From Brachypodius melanocephalos (Eukaryota; Chordata; Aves; Passeriformes; Pycnonotidae), in the NCBI GenBank assembly GCA_013398615.1, contig VZSR01003803.1, positions 3,420,050 to 3,484,049 of the forward strand: a stretch of DNA of 64,000 nt, in the 5' to 3' direction. The notes under the pieces are model-generated. The model was given only the letters and a program-made list of their open reading frames with translations. It was not told where the DNA came from and did no database searches. Shown here in pieces: positions 1 to 10,810 of this stretch. Made by a program: the position numbers and the translations under genes. Position 1 is the first letter of the stretch, and each line of letters starts with the position of its first letter.

Positions 1-2384
1 TGACACTGTCACTCCCATGAGATTCTGCTGTTGAACTGCAGATGTCTGCATCTGGCTTTGCTGTTCAAATGCTGTTAGGAGACAATGGAGACAAACTCAC
101 CCTTCTGACTTCTCTCCTCACAAAGTAGACATGTAAAATGAGTCAGATGACTCATGTCTTAGAATAAGCACTTGCTTATTTGTAGGCAGCCATTGGCTCC
201 AAAGGGTAACTGGGTACTAGCTTAGGCATAAGCACTCAACCCTCAGGTTTCTGAAATTAGTGAAATGAAACTTCTGCTGTGGATCTGTTTGCCATTGAAA
301 CAAATATTTTCAAGTTTAAGATGGTATTTGCACAAACACGCTCCTCTCCATTTGCTGGGTATGTGATGGCTTCATTGATCATCCCAAGACTGACTTACTC
401 AGGCTGTTGAAATATATAGCCTTGCCTCCTGTGGGGTAGAGGACAGACAGTGCAGGACCGCCCTTGACCAGCCTGGGGAGTGGATTTTTTCATCTCCAGA
501 GAAATGGGGCATCCTGAGTTTTACATCACCCTTAAAATTTATTGGGAACCTTAAGGAAAACCCATACATGTGATGTATAAAACCTAGTGTAATAATAATT
601 CTAGGTTTCCAACTTTGCAAAAAGCCAAAGAAAAGTGATTACAGTATCAAACATTTGCAAACAGAAAGGAAAATCCCTTGTCCACACTCCTCACATGTTA
701 TATGGCCTTGTCCTCAAATGCTGTCTAATCTCTTCCTTTTATTAAAAATTATGTTCTCTCCTTTGCTGCTTCAGCACCATTGCTAGGCAGGAATTGGTGC
801 TGTCAGTTCTTCCTCTCTCCTAACACATCAGTACAGTTTTTTATTTGCTGTTTCTGTCATTGTCAATGATTATATTATTTTACTTGAAGAGCTCTCTTAC
901 ACATTTATCACTGCTGCCTAGATGCTCTATCACAGACAAAAAAAAATCTACCAACATAGCAGATTCGTGAGGTGGGAGTCAGCTTAAGATTTAACCACAA
1001 AAAAATTTGTGCCTTCTTGGGAACTAAACATTGCATCCAACACAAAGTTTGTTAATACAGTTTGTGGAGCCTCAAGGGCAACTCAGAGAGCAGGCAGGCT
1101 ACTTCGGGGTGAGGTGTACCCCTCTCTAAATCTTATATGTATTTCATCAGGCAAGGCAGCACTCTTCCACTGTATGTGCACACTTTGTTTTGGCAGGAGC
1201 CCACCAGAATAATATAACACAGGCTCACATGCATGCAAGCAGATGAAACAAAAGCAACCCTGTCTATTTTACAAAGCACTGCTATGCCTTATGATAGTCT
1301 TTCTTCTGTAGTAGCCAAATTAGTCGCAGAATTCCATCTGTGGATCTTTTCAGAGACAATTCCTAAACTGAGCAAAAATAAAGTCATCATTTTCAACTTT
1401 GCCAATTTGTATTTAGAACCTGCCAGAGCTCTCATGTGGTACCAAGTATGTGACAGTGACCCAGAAAGAGAAATGAGCAGGAATTATTCATGCTTTAGGT
1501 GAAGAATCCTCCTCCCTGTCCTCTTGCACTCCCTTGATGGGAGGACAGCAATGCATCAGGACTGCACACCTGCACCCAAGTCATGGTCCATATAGTGCCA
1601 CTTGTTTCTCATGGTGGATTTCTCTGGTTTAGTCCCCTAAATACCACCATGAGGAAACAGCAGCTCTCTCCTAAAAGGGCAGAGAGAGGACAAATGTATA
1701 AAATACGAAGCTATGGGATCTTTGCTGAGGATATTCAAAACCTGCCTAGACATGCTCCTGCACAACCTGCTCCAGGTGCTTTAAGAGGGGGAAATTGGAC
1801 TAGATGATCTCCAGATGTTGAAAGTCCCCTTTAGCCCTATTCTGAGAGTCTGTGATTTGTGTTTAGGGAAAGGAAAAGCATCAGAAAATAGCTCATAGGT
1901 AGATGATTACATTAGATGTTAGGCTGTGAATGCTCTAGATTATGGAAGCTATGCATTGAAGGACAATCAACCAAAATATATGTATATATTCTGTACATAA
2001 AAATTGTTCTGTCTAGGTAGCCTGTTGATTTATTCTGCAGCAACATGTTAGGGCCTTAACAATAGGAAATGCATTGCATCTTAAATTGCTGCACTATCCT
2101 TGTAAACAGCCTTGTATCAAATCACAAATGAAGACATGTTGCCCATCAATAAAAAAGCCCAATAGTAGTAAATAGAATTGAAACACGTGGAGGGGGAGGG
2201 CAGGGAAGGAAAAAATTGACTCCATACCTTGAAGTTATGATGGACTTTGGAATGGTTCAGGTGAGAGGCTTATCAAGAGAGAGGTGTTGAACCTGGTCTG
2301 TCTCTATGTGAAGGATTTTATCAAACTTAAGTACCTGACCTTTTGCTCATCAGCTTCAATCTCTTTTCTTTCTTCTCTCATCAG
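1..2384 (+). other. DLG2: DLG2 intron, 5' end outside the window
   Basis: This is the sequence upstream of the first visible DLG2 exon. I looked for the usual linker exons before the GK domain (the stretch around NASDSESS and the short basic insert) and did not find them, so it is read as one intron. It holds one CR1 tail near 1707-1859 and AT-rich filler. Short ORFs here match nothing I know. Confidence 0.7.
1707..1859 (+). mobile_element. CR1 LINE 3' end fragment, sense
   Basis: The sequence follows the closing segment of a CR1 retrotransposon: a 'ctatgggatcttt...ggatattcaaaacc' start, then 'cacaacctgctccaggtg' and 'ttggactagatgatctccag', ending in a degraded 'tctgtgattt' tail. CR1 copies are usually 5' truncated, as here. 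It lies in a DLG2 intron in the same orientation as the gene. Its divergence suggests an old insertion. Confidence 0.75.
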
Positions 2385-2435
2385 GAGGCCAAGAGGACTG
2401 CATTCTTTCTTATGAACCTGTCACAAGACAGGAAA
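2385..2435 (+). CDS. DLG2: DLG2 coding exon: SH3-GK linker, late SH3 strand
   Basis: A 51-bp exon lies between a pyrimidine-rich acceptor (tctctcatcag) and the donor gtaag at 2436. It begins with codon positions 2-3 of an Arg, reads GQEDCILSYEPVTRQE, and ends with one base that joins the next exon to make Ile (QE-I-NYTRP). In MAGUK structures this segment forms the late SH3 strand just before the GK domain. The Cys in QEDCILSY stands where I recall a Leu in mammalian DLG2. The next upstream exon is not in the window: nothing resembling the linker around NASDSESS is visible in 1-2384. Confidence 0.9.
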
Positions 2436-5400
2436 GTAAGTTTCATCTTTTCTATCACTGTTCCTTATGTTTTTCGTTTCAGAGTTTGAGGGCCAGCAGA
2501 GCAATAAGCCTTGCTCTGCCAGTCCCAGATTCACTGTGGCTTCCTTTTCTTGGACACTCAGTCTATTTTCATATGAAAAAATCCTTATGGTATGGTATTC
2601 CTTGGAAGCCACCACTCCTTAACATTCCCAGGACTCTTCTCCCCAGTACATTCTCATGGACTTTACTAGTCCACTAGAAAATTAATCAGTCTACAAAATA
2701 GTGATGTAGATTTTCTAGATTTACTGTAATATTGTTACATGGAAAGCCTTTATTATTTTGTTTCTCATGTGATATGTGCCATTGTCCAGGGCAGACAATA
2801 TGGCAACTTAAAATGAGAGGACATCCATCTGGTTTAATGAAGGATGCACTCATATAACTTGAGGTGAAAAAAAGGCTACAGTAGCCTTTCCATACCTTAT
2901 GGAAGAGTCCATCTGCAAGCATTTGGGAGTGGCCTTGTTGAGTGATAGCAAAAATATACCTATGCTTCTACACAGTCATTTGACTTGTGCCTGGACCATC
3001 CCAGAACTCTGCAGTGGTACTTGTTCCATTCCTTTCTTTCATGTCAATAAATAAAATATTCATAAATAAAATGTGCACCTAAGTTTTCATTTCATACATA
3101 AAGACAACAAATCTGGTTGGTGATATTTGGGTGCATTTATTTATTATTTATTATTGTGGGTAAGATCATTGAAACGTGCCTTTCTTTTTGTTTTTCAGTT
3201 AATTACACCAGGCCGGTTATTATCCTGGGTCCTATGAAAGATCGGATCAACGATGATTTGATATCTGAGTTCCCTGATAAGTTTGGGTCATGTGTACCAC
3301 GTAAGTATGACTTTACTCTTAGTTCTGCAGCTGAGTGAATGGTACCCCTTGGTGCCACACATTAAGTAAATTTCTATGAAAGCAGCATCCATGAACTATG
3401 CATAGCTGCATTTCTCAAAAGTCATTTTTTCATCAGACAGAAAAGGGGAAAAGCGCAAATAAATAAATTTTAAAAAAAATTAAAATGTTGTGAATGTCTG
3501 GAAAAAAAAATCTGAAAAGTCTGAAATTCTGTTGAAGTGGAAAAAAATGTTTCAACTCGATTGCACAGCATCCACCAGTAAATATACAGAATAATCTGTG
3601 ATTTGTGTGAGATATAGCCTGTTGAATCAGAAAGCAATGTTAGACCCTGAATTAAACAGATTATTTATATCTTGGACCATTAGAGCTTGCTGTTTATTTG
3701 AGGGCCTAATTGCAGTTGTACTTCATTTTAAATGGTTGTCTCTGGCAATACACTAACTTAAAACTACTAGAGATGAGAACAGGATCAGGCTTATAAATAA
3801 GGCTAAATTGAGTTGATGAGATCACAGTCTGTTTTATCACCACAATAACATCAAATTGAAAATATGAAATGCATTTTATATTTAAGGTTTGTGTGTGATT
3901 CTGCTGAAAAAAAAAAAAAAAGTGGAATTCTGGTAAACTCTAATTTTATTTTAGCCTGTACTGATTGGAGGTAAACATCAGAAGGTATTACTACAAAAAG
4001 AGAACTTTGTTGTCATAGCTCCATTGAAAGCAATATGTAGTAGCCAAAGATCTGCTCTCAGATGTGAAGTGCCCTCACTTAGAGCAGACCAAGCACTGCC
4101 CACTGAGCAAACCATGGCTGCATTTTTCTCACCAAATGTTTTTGCAGACTTCTCAATCTTCTGTCTCTTGTTTCATGCAGATACCACACGGCCAAAGCGT
4201 GACTATGAAGTGGATGGGAGAGATTATCATTTTGTCATTTCAAGAGAACAAATGGAAAAAGATATCCAAGAGCACAAATTTATAGAAGCTGGGCAGTACA
4301 ATGATAATTTGTATGGAACTAGTGTCCAGTCTGTAAGATTTGTGGCAGAAAGGGTAGGTTGACAGTAGTTTTATTGACAGTGCAACATGATCTGCTTTGT
4401 TTCCATGTTGTGTCTCAAACATGATTCTCTACCAAAAATATAAAATAGCTGCAAAATGGCATCCTAATATTTATAGGCTTTACAATGACTCCACTAGTGG
4501 AGTCTCTGACTTTGAATGACATCATTCTTGGTACTGTCTGTACTTGGATGTAGTGCTGTGGATTCAGGGTTCTAACACAGTGTCTCAAGTACTTCTCAAA
4601 ACAGCCTCTACTCTTCCCTCTGTAAGACAGGTAGATAAACTAAATCGCTTTCACAAAGGCAAAGAATGAACCACAGAAAGATTAAATTATTTGCCTCAGG
4701 TAACACAAGGAGTCTTTGACGTTAACGAGAACTGAATTAATCACTAAGAACATGGACATCCTATTACTTTTATGAATTGATTTTCCTCATCTCAAGAAAA
4801 GCCTCCTGCCCCTGCAAATTTCATCCCAGTAAAAAATAAATCCCAAGTTTGTTACCATATCACCAGCGCGTATTTATATTGGCACTAAAGCAAAGGAAAG
4901 AACACAGAGTAGCTCCCCTTTCCCTGGTGTGCTAGTAATGGCCCCATTCCAGGGCACAGCACCGCGGATTTGCTTCCTATCTTTTGGCTGATCTGCAGCA
5001 AAGTCTGCAAAAATAAACACATGCTCATCTGTTTCCAACAGGGCAAGCACTGTATACTTGATGTGTCAGGAAATGCTATCAAACGACTACAAGTTGCACA
5101 ACTCTATCCCATTGCTATCTTCATTAAGCCCAAATCATGGGAGCCTCTGATGTGAGTATAAACTTCTTCAAGCATTTTATTTTTTTTTTGGGTACAGCCT
5201 TAAGTAGCACCACACAGACCTTGAGTCTACATTTTGCTTGTTGTCTAAAATTAGTAATAATGAGATGAAGTAGGAAGAGTGCCCTCAGAGCCTGTCATCC
5301 ACTGTATCCTGGTATCTCAAGGAACTTTGAACCCTTCAGACTGGCACACATGGGATTGTGTGCTGGACCATGAAGGACTTCCTCCCAGTGCTTGGTGTAT

Positions 5401-8400
5401 TTGCTCCAACCTGTGCAACAAGTTCACCAGGGACTCACACAGCTTGGCTTGTCCCATACATCCTTGGATGCTCTTCGGATTTAAAGTCTGGCCAAGGTCA
5501 CAAACCAGGGGTTAAACCTGTGTCAGATTTGAGGTGTATTCCTCTTCACCAGCCCTTCCTTTACCTGCAAGTCTGTAAGAGGATAGGCAAGGAGCCATGA
5601 GACTGGAAAGGGGCAAACATAACGCTAACAAGAATGAAAAGAGAAGGCACAAGCTTCATGCTGCCAAGGCTGTCCAAAGTGGCACATAAGCTGGAGGATA
5701 AGATCAAAACCCAATGTAAGATCAGTAAGATGAAATTCAGCACAGACAAAGGAGAGAAAATGAAATGCATGAGTACAAGCAGGGAATAATTTAGCTATAG
5801 CACTGCAGAAAAGCATCTGGCAGTTGGGGTGGATCACACAGAATACGAATAGATGGGTAATGTGGTTGCAAAAAAAGGAAATTGCCAATGTGGGCTGTAT
5901 TCATATCGGTGTTGTGTGAGGACACAATAGACTGCTATTTAGTTTTACTGGGTATGGATGAAGCCTCAGCTGGAGTGCTGGCCTGATTCTGGTTTCCACC
6001 CTGCTGGTGGAGGAGGAGCAGGAATTATCCAGTATAACAGAGAGAAGGCTGAGGAGAAAATATGGAATTGATATTCATCCTGAGTTAAAACTCGGGATAA
6101 AATTCATGGTTATCAAGTTGTTTTCCATGTATGCTTACAGTTATGCAAGAGCTATCAGCTTAATTTGTTGTGATAGGGGTGAAATTTTCAACTCGGCCAG
6201 TTCTGTTCAAGATTTTTATTGACAACATGGATGAGGGTATATTGAGTCTTTCATTAGTAAATTTGCAGGTGACACTAAGCTGGGACCGTGTGTTGATCTG
6301 TTGAAAGGTAGGAGGGCTCTTCAGAGAGACCTGGAATGGTTGGATGGATGGGCAGAGCCCAGTAAGATGCAGTTTAATAAAGTGCAAGTGCCAAATCCTG
6401 CACTTTGGCCACAGCAATCCCCTACAATGTTACAGGCTGGGAACAGTGTGGCTAGAAAGCGCCCAGGCAGAAAGGGACCTGGGAGTTCTGGTGACACCAG
6501 CTGAACATGAGCCAGCCGTGTGCCCTGGTGGCCAAGAGGGCCAATGGCATCCTGGCCTGGATCAGGAATAGTGTGGCCAGCAGGAGCAGGGAGGTCATTC
6601 TTCCCCTGTACTGGGCACTGGTGAGGCCACACCTCGAGTGCTGTGTCCAGCTCTGGCCCCTCAGTTTGGGAAGGACATTGAGACGCTTGAGCGCATCCAG
6701 AGGAGGCAACGAGGCTGGAGAGGGGCTGGGAACACAAACCCTGTGAGAAACGGCTGAGGGAGCTGGGGGTGTTTAGCCTGGAGAAAAGGAGACTCAGGAG
6801 TGACCTTATCACTCTCTACAACTTCCTGAAAGGTGGTTGTAGTCAAGTGGGAGTTGGTATCTTTCTCCAGGCAGCGAGTGACAGAATGAGAGGACAAAAC
6901 CTTAAGCTGCGCCAAGGAAAATATAGGTTGGATATTAGGAAAAAGTTTTTTACAAAAACTTTGTAAAAGGGAGGTGGTGGAGTCATCATCCCTGGATGTG
7001 TTTAAAAAAAGACTGGATGCGGCACTCAGTGCCATGGTTTAGTTGAGGTGTTACAGCATGGGTTGGACTCAATGGTCTTGAAGGTCCCTTCTAACCTAGT
7101 GATTCTGTGATTTCCCCAGAGCTCTGCAAATGCCAGGTAGTGCCATAGGTATGTGTTTGACAGCTCCCTCATGTGACAGATGCGTGTCTGGTGACGGTAA
7201 CAGTGTGCCTGTAGCCACTGGTCACAGAGCCGGAGAATGCCAACCCAACCCACCCCTGGAATATGCATTCTTCTTGGCCCTGCCTCTGGCAATGAGCTTG
7301 CTATATATCCAGCCACATTATGAGGAATGATGCACAATATCTGGTACTTGCACAGCACTATCCTGACTTCCTGACTTTTTTTCCAGCCCTACAATTCAAT
7401 AATACTCTTATTTTGTTGCTGTATAGAAGGGGAAGGGTAGTCTTATAGCCATCCTTCTGCACTGATTGTTTTAACAGAGCCCTTAACATACAGTTTTCCC
7501 ATTCATAAAACATTTCCATTATTTTTTGTTTAATGCTGGCATTGCCTCTGGAGTGATTAAAAAACAAAGTACATAAAAGTGGCCCTTACTCCAATAAATA
7601 TATCAGGCAGAACCAGAACACTGGCAATAACATAAAGGCTTTGTCGATTTGATATTAGAACAGCAAATCCTTGAATAGACTTAATGGTGTTATGAAGATG
7701 CAAAATATTATGACAGTCATTCTGTTATTGAACCACAGCAATGCTAATGCTTCACTTAGGGCAATAAAACAAGTGAGCTTTTCAAGAAATGCCTGGACTT
7801 GGCACTCAGTGCTATGATCTAGTTAACAATGTGGTGATCAGTAAAGGTTGGACTTGATGATCTTGAAGGTCTTTTTCAACTTAATGATTCTGTGATTCAG
7901 TCTTTTTTAGGTATATAACTACAGCAACACAAAAAAGTTATAGGTTTATCTGTCATAACTATTACTCCTATTCATACAAATGAGTTGAAAGCTACTTCAA
8001 TAGCAAAGTCAAAGCACAAAAGACAAAATTTCTAGTCACAAGATGCAGAGAAACAAAGATGAAAGATTCATCTTTCATCAAAATTAGCACATAAATTTGT
8101 AGTCTCTCATTTATACATATGCTCATTTGCACCCATCTCAAGTGGAGGTAAGAAGAGTGAAGGGAGCATAAATCAAGTTTGTACCTGCACCTAAAAGAAC
8201 ACATGGCCATTGCTGTAAACAAACTGCTCCATCACCCCTCCCTCCCTCCCCTCCCTCTCTTCCCACTCCTACGTGACTCCACCTGGTTTACTCCCAGACG
8301 TTTACTTGTTCATACCTTTCAATCAGTCTCTCTCTCTAGAGTAATGAGGACAGTGGTGAGACCATGGGGATGAGAAATGGAAGTAAGAAAGAACCAATCT

Positions 8401-10810
8401 GGGTGAGCTCTTCACTGGGAGAGGTGGAGAACCCTGCAAAATATGCACTGTATTTTGAATTCACCAGCTGTGCAGGTCACTGGCTAAGAAATAAGAAATA
8501 GAAGGGATGGCAGTATGACAGCACTTTAATTTCATCGTGAAAAATGGACTTCATGGTCCTCCCCCTTCTCCATCCTCTCTTCTAAGGACACAGAATGGGC
8601 AGAGTCATGAATAAAACCAGCACCATTTTATAGCCCAGGCAAATCTACAACCTGAATGTGTAATGCAAATTTCTACCTGTTTCAAAGTACTTCCTAATTT
8701 AAACACTTGTTTATATAAACATTTTTTATTTGTATTATCTTTTCTGCTATTCAAAGATCTTGAGGAAGGAAAGACTTCTCAAAAATTTGCCACAAACAGA
8801 TCTGAAAGGAAGAGGATATTGTTAGCATACCATAAGATGAAAATCCTAAGTTTGGCTAAGAATTTGCAGTGGTATGTCCCACTTCAAGACAGAGTTTTAG
8901 TTCAGTCACCTAAAGCAGGTGTAGCTGATGTGAAGTCCACCTGAACTTGATTTGATAGCAATCTTTCCAATGAATAGAATTCATACTGCTGTGCACTTCA
9001 CAGAGCATTTTTTTACACCATCATGTCTGTAATTTCCTACATGCATCCCCCATGGCATACTGTATACAGTCCATTACCACAAACACATACAATTCAATGC
9101 AAGGCATAAAATCAGATTTATGCTTTCCTAGTAGCCTCAGAATATTTCTGTCATGCTTTAAGAAGAAATTAATCTATGCTGGGGAAAAATGCTAGAACAA
9201 GCAAACTCTATTTATTATTGATAATTTAGACATCTACAGGCATATGAGGCAGTGAATGAGCATGAGCTTGATTCATTGCAAGTATACAGTGGTATTAATA
9301 CCTGAGTGTGCACAGGCATGACAACTCATTTCTTAAAGTTATTAAATAATGTTTCTGTTGAAACAGAAATGCTCCATCAAATAACAAAACACTGAAACAA
9401 AACAGAATGTTACTGTCTATCTTTGTTTTTATGTTTATTGGCACCCAATAAGCAGTCAGTACAACCTTATCCATCTGAGCACACCGGCTGAGTCTGGGAG
9501 ATGAAGAGGTTCCTGAAGGAGCTTCAGGCAGGAGTGCTGAGTGCTCAGACAATGGAACATGCTGGATTCCAGAACTGTCTATGGGTTCCTGATGTCTCAA
9601 GTCTATCTCAGTTAGCAGCTACCAGACTTGGGCCTTGTATTTTGTTTAACAATGTAGAGTAGATAAGATAAGAACCCAAGATAAGAATTTGGTGGAGAAA
9701 AGTGAAATGGGAAATAGTCTGAAGTACTTCTGTACTACGTAAGAATGAAATTGAATTGAAAATATTGAAGCTGTCCATGAACTGTTGGAAGAATTTTACC
9801 ATTTTACTCTTTTACCAGTCTCAATCCATCTGAGATGCAGCTGAGCATGCCTTTTGAAAGCTATTTTAGCAAGAATCTAAACTTTTTGATTACTTCCTCC
9901 ATGTTTCTAGGGAAATGAATAAACGTCTTACAGAGGAGCAAGCAAAGAAAACCTATGATCGAGCAATTAAATTAGAACAAGAATTTGGAGAATATTTCAC
10001 AGGTATGTTTTTATTAATACTATTTTTTCCCCCAAGATATAGTCTTCTATTGCAAAACTACTGGATCAGCTCTGTCTTTGACCTAGAGTATCTATCAGTA
10101 TATTGTGCCCAGAGCAAGAACTTCTGGCATGAGAGTATGGTTTCCTTGAAATTCAAGAGCAGTTGAGGCACTTGACTCCTCAAACTCCAAAAGTTTGATG
10201 TCCTGAAGGAGTAACTATGCCAAGGGAAATTAAGGGACAAACCACTGTGCTTTGTGTTACAGTTGCTTTACCTTTTGTCAGCTTGGGCTTGATCTTGTTA
10301 ACCTCAGCAGCCAAGAGTGAACTCATAACCTGATCAGAAAGGTTGTAAATCTGCTGCTGCCCACTGCTGAAGTAGGTTCTAAATTGAATTAAGTGTAAAG
10401 CTTAACCTCCAACAGTGGGAATCTCTTGCGATGCCTTCCCCAGGACAGAACTGCTGGTTTTCTGAACTAACCTGTCTCAGTCTTCTCAGTATGAGCAGTG
10501 GGATTGGTCTCTGTCATAGGCAGGTGCCATTGATTTGAACTTAGTTGTCGTCTGCAGGGGTACTACTTTTCTATAATCAACATCTCAGTATGCCAGTATT
10601 CCTTCTCATTCCATGAGTGTCTTTGAGTATGCTGAAAATCTGCTGACACTGGATGATGTATCTATCAATTAAAAGAAATATTGATATGTTTTCTCTACTG
10701 CAGCTATTGTCCAAGGAGATAGCTTAGAAGATATATATAATCAATGCAAACTTGTAATTGAAGAACAATCTGGGCCTTTCATCTGGATTCCTTCAAAGGA
10801 AAAATTATAA
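2385..10810 (+). CDS. DLG2: DLG2 (PSD-93/chapsyn-110), C-terminal six coding exons; spliced, partial at the 5' side
   Basis: DLG2 is a membrane-associated guanylate kinase scaffold of the postsynaptic density that clusters NMDA receptors and potassium channels. Six exons splice in frame (join 2385..2435, 3199..3300, 4181..4353, 5042..5151, 9911..10002, 10704..10810) to give about 210 residues. They cover the end of the SH3-GK linker, the complete guanylate-kinase-like domain from NYTRPVIILGPMKDR onward, and the terminal strand ending SGPFIWIPSKEKL. The P-loop position reads GPMKDR, without the GxGKS/T pattern of active guanylate kinases. That is normal for this family, whose GK domain binds phosphorylated partners such as SAPAP/GKAP. 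Paralogue choice rests on remembered DLG2-type residues: RDYHFVISREQ, NDNLYGTSVQSVRFVAER, EPLMEMNKRL and EFGEYFTAIVQGD, where DLG1 and DLG4 differ. The PDZ domains and main SH3 body lie upstream of the window. No frameshift or stop is seen, so the gene looks functional. Confidence 0.96.
2436..3198 (+). other. DLG2: DLG2 intron, 763 bp
   Basis: The intron starts gtaagt and ends tttttcag, phase 1. No repeat or hidden exon is recognised. Short ORFs on either strand have no familiar motif. Confidence 0.85.
3199..3300 (+). CDS. DLG2: DLG2 coding exon: start of the GK domain
   Basis: A 102-bp exon follows the acceptor tttttcag and precedes the donor gtaagt at 3301. It encodes NYTRPVIILGPMKDR and then INDDLISEFPDKFGSCVP, the first strand, the degenerate P-loop and the first helix of the guanylate-kinase-like domain. 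One leftover base joins the next exon to give His (CVP-H-TTRP). NYTRP and the DLISEF segment are typical of DLG1 and DLG2. The phase-1 junctions on both sides agree with the neighbouring exons. Confidence 0.95.
3301..4180 (+). other. DLG2: DLG2 intron, 880 bp
   Basis: The intron starts gtaagt and ends tttcatgcag, phase 1. It is AT-rich, with several A-runs including 15 A at 3907-3921. Nothing else is recognised. Confidence 0.85.
3907..3921 (+). repeat. Poly(A) homopolymer, 15 bp
   Basis: An uninterrupted A run in a DLG2 intron. No attached retroelement is evident upstream, so it is called only as a simple repeat. Confidence 0.9.
4181..4353 (+). CDS. DLG2: DLG2 coding exon: GMP-binding-like lobe of the GK domain
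   Basis: A 173-bp exon runs from the acceptor tttcatgcag to the donor gtaggt at 4354. It encodes TTRPKRDYEVDGRDYHFV, ISREQMEKDIQEHKFIEAGQ and YNDNLYGTSVQSVRFVAER. In MAGUK proteins this lobe no longer serves a kinase. The Arg residues of TTRPKR and the Tyr residues around DGRDY form the pocket that binds phosphorylated partners. VISREQ, NDNLYG and RFVAER favour DLG2 over DLG1 and DLG4 by recalled comparison. The exon ends on a codon boundary (phase 0). Confidence 0.96.
4354..5041 (+). other. DLG2: DLG2 intron, 688 bp
   Basis: The intron starts gtaggt and ends tttccaacag, phase 0. No repeat family is recognised in it. Confidence 0.85.
5042..5151 (+). CDS. DLG2: DLG2 coding exon: GK core strand and helix
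   Basis: A 110-bp exon follows tttccaacag and ends before gtgagt at 5152. It encodes GKHCILDVSGNAIKRLQ, then VAQLYPIAIFIKPKSWEPL and two bases of a Met that finishes in the next exon. This is the central strand of the GK fold (HCILDV) and the adjoining helix. The Trp in IKPKSWEPLM is odd: I recall a Leu there in mammalian DLG2, and TTG to TGG is a one-base change. The exon is otherwise clean. Confidence 0.95.
5680..6012 (+). mobile_element. Old, diverged CR1 LINE fragment, sense
   Basis: Weak but extended resemblance to the middle of CR1: 'agatgaaattcagcacagac', then 'ctggcagttggggtggatca', 'ttgcaaaaaaaggaaatt', 'tgggctgtattcat', and 'cctcagctggagtgctggcc', which matches the CR1 segment for 'L.WS.LV.P.LEY'. 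Frames are broken throughout. It is more decayed than the copy that follows and looks like an older subfamily. Both edges are uncertain. The 180 bp after it (6013-6190) are unassigned. Confidence 0.55.
6190..7112 (+). mobile_element. CR1 LINE, 5'-truncated, about 920 bp, sense
   Basis: This is a clear CR1 copy covering the end of the reverse transcriptase ORF and the 3' end. It starts near the FADDTKL box ('tttgcaggtgacactaagct') and runs through a segment readable as ILPLYWALVRPHLE and CVQLWPL (about 6595-6660). It continues with 'agcctggagaaaaggagactc' and 'ggttggactcaatggtcttg' and ends in GATTCTGTGATT at 7101-7112. Frameshifts and stops make it inactive. It lies inside a DLG2 intron in the same orientation as the gene. 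Confidence 0.93.
7781..7897 (+). mobile_element. CR1 LINE 3' tail, sense
   Basis: A short 3' terminal fragment: 'aatgcctggacttggcactc', 'ggttggacttgatgatcttg', then 'aatgattctgtgattc'. It is only 670 bp from the larger CR1 and shares its 'ggcactcagtgc(c/t)atg' segment, so both belong to related subfamilies. Confidence 0.9.
8234..8270 (+). repeat. Polypyrimidine tract (CCCT-rich)
   Basis: A run of nearly pure pyrimidines built of ccctccct units, interrupted by an A near its right end, in the long DLG2 intron. Such mirror-like tracts can form triplexes in vitro. Here it is noted only as low-complexity sequence. Confidence 0.8.
9911..10002 (+). CDS. DLG2: DLG2 coding exon: GK lid-side helices
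   Basis: A 92-bp exon follows the acceptor atgtttctag and ends before gtatgt at 10003. The first base finishes the split Met. It then reads EMNKRLTEEQAKKTYDRAIK and LEQEFGEYFT, and the last base starts the Ala completed in the next exon. These are charged helices of the GK domain. FGEYFT is DLG2-like, where DLG1 and DLG4 have TEHFT and TECFS. The preceding intron of 4.76 kb is the longest complete one in the window and carries CR1 insertions. Confidence 0.95.
10003..10703 (+). other. DLG2: DLG2 last intron, 701 bp
   Basis: The intron starts gtatgt and ends tctactgcag, phase 1. No repeat or extra exon is recognised. Confidence 0.85.
10704..10810 (+). CDS. DLG2: DLG2 terminal coding exon with stop
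   Basis: The exon begins after ttctctactgcag and encodes AIVQGDSLEDIYNQCKLVI (the Ala is split), then EEQSGPFIWIPSKEKL and a TAA stop at 10808-10810. The last residues form the final strand that folds back onto the SH3 domain in MAGUK structures, so the linker exon at 2385 and this tail pack together. The C-terminus KEKL is the usual end of DLG2 and DLG1. The Cys of NQCKLVI is DLG2-type. The sequence after the stop is the 3' UTR. Confidence 0.96.

Larger units (their letters stand above)
5152..9910 (+). other. DLG2: DLG2 intron, 4759 bp, CR1-containing
   Basis: The intron starts gtgagt and ends gtttctag, phase 2. It is the longest complete intron here and carries the only CR1 insertions between the visible exons: an old piece near 5680-6012, a long copy near 6190-7112 and a short tail at 7781-7897, all in the sense of the gene. 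A pyrimidine tract lies at 8234-8270. From 8300 to 9910 nothing is recognised. Confidence 0.85.

Noticed and set aside
1..2384. Further upstream DLG2 exons (SH3 body, alternative linker exons)
   Set aside because: I looked for the known linker sequences near NASDSESS and the basic insert and saw no matching codons with splice sites.
6321..6812. 163-codon ORF on the minus strand
   Set aside because: It is the antisense of a CR1 LINE copy running on the + strand.
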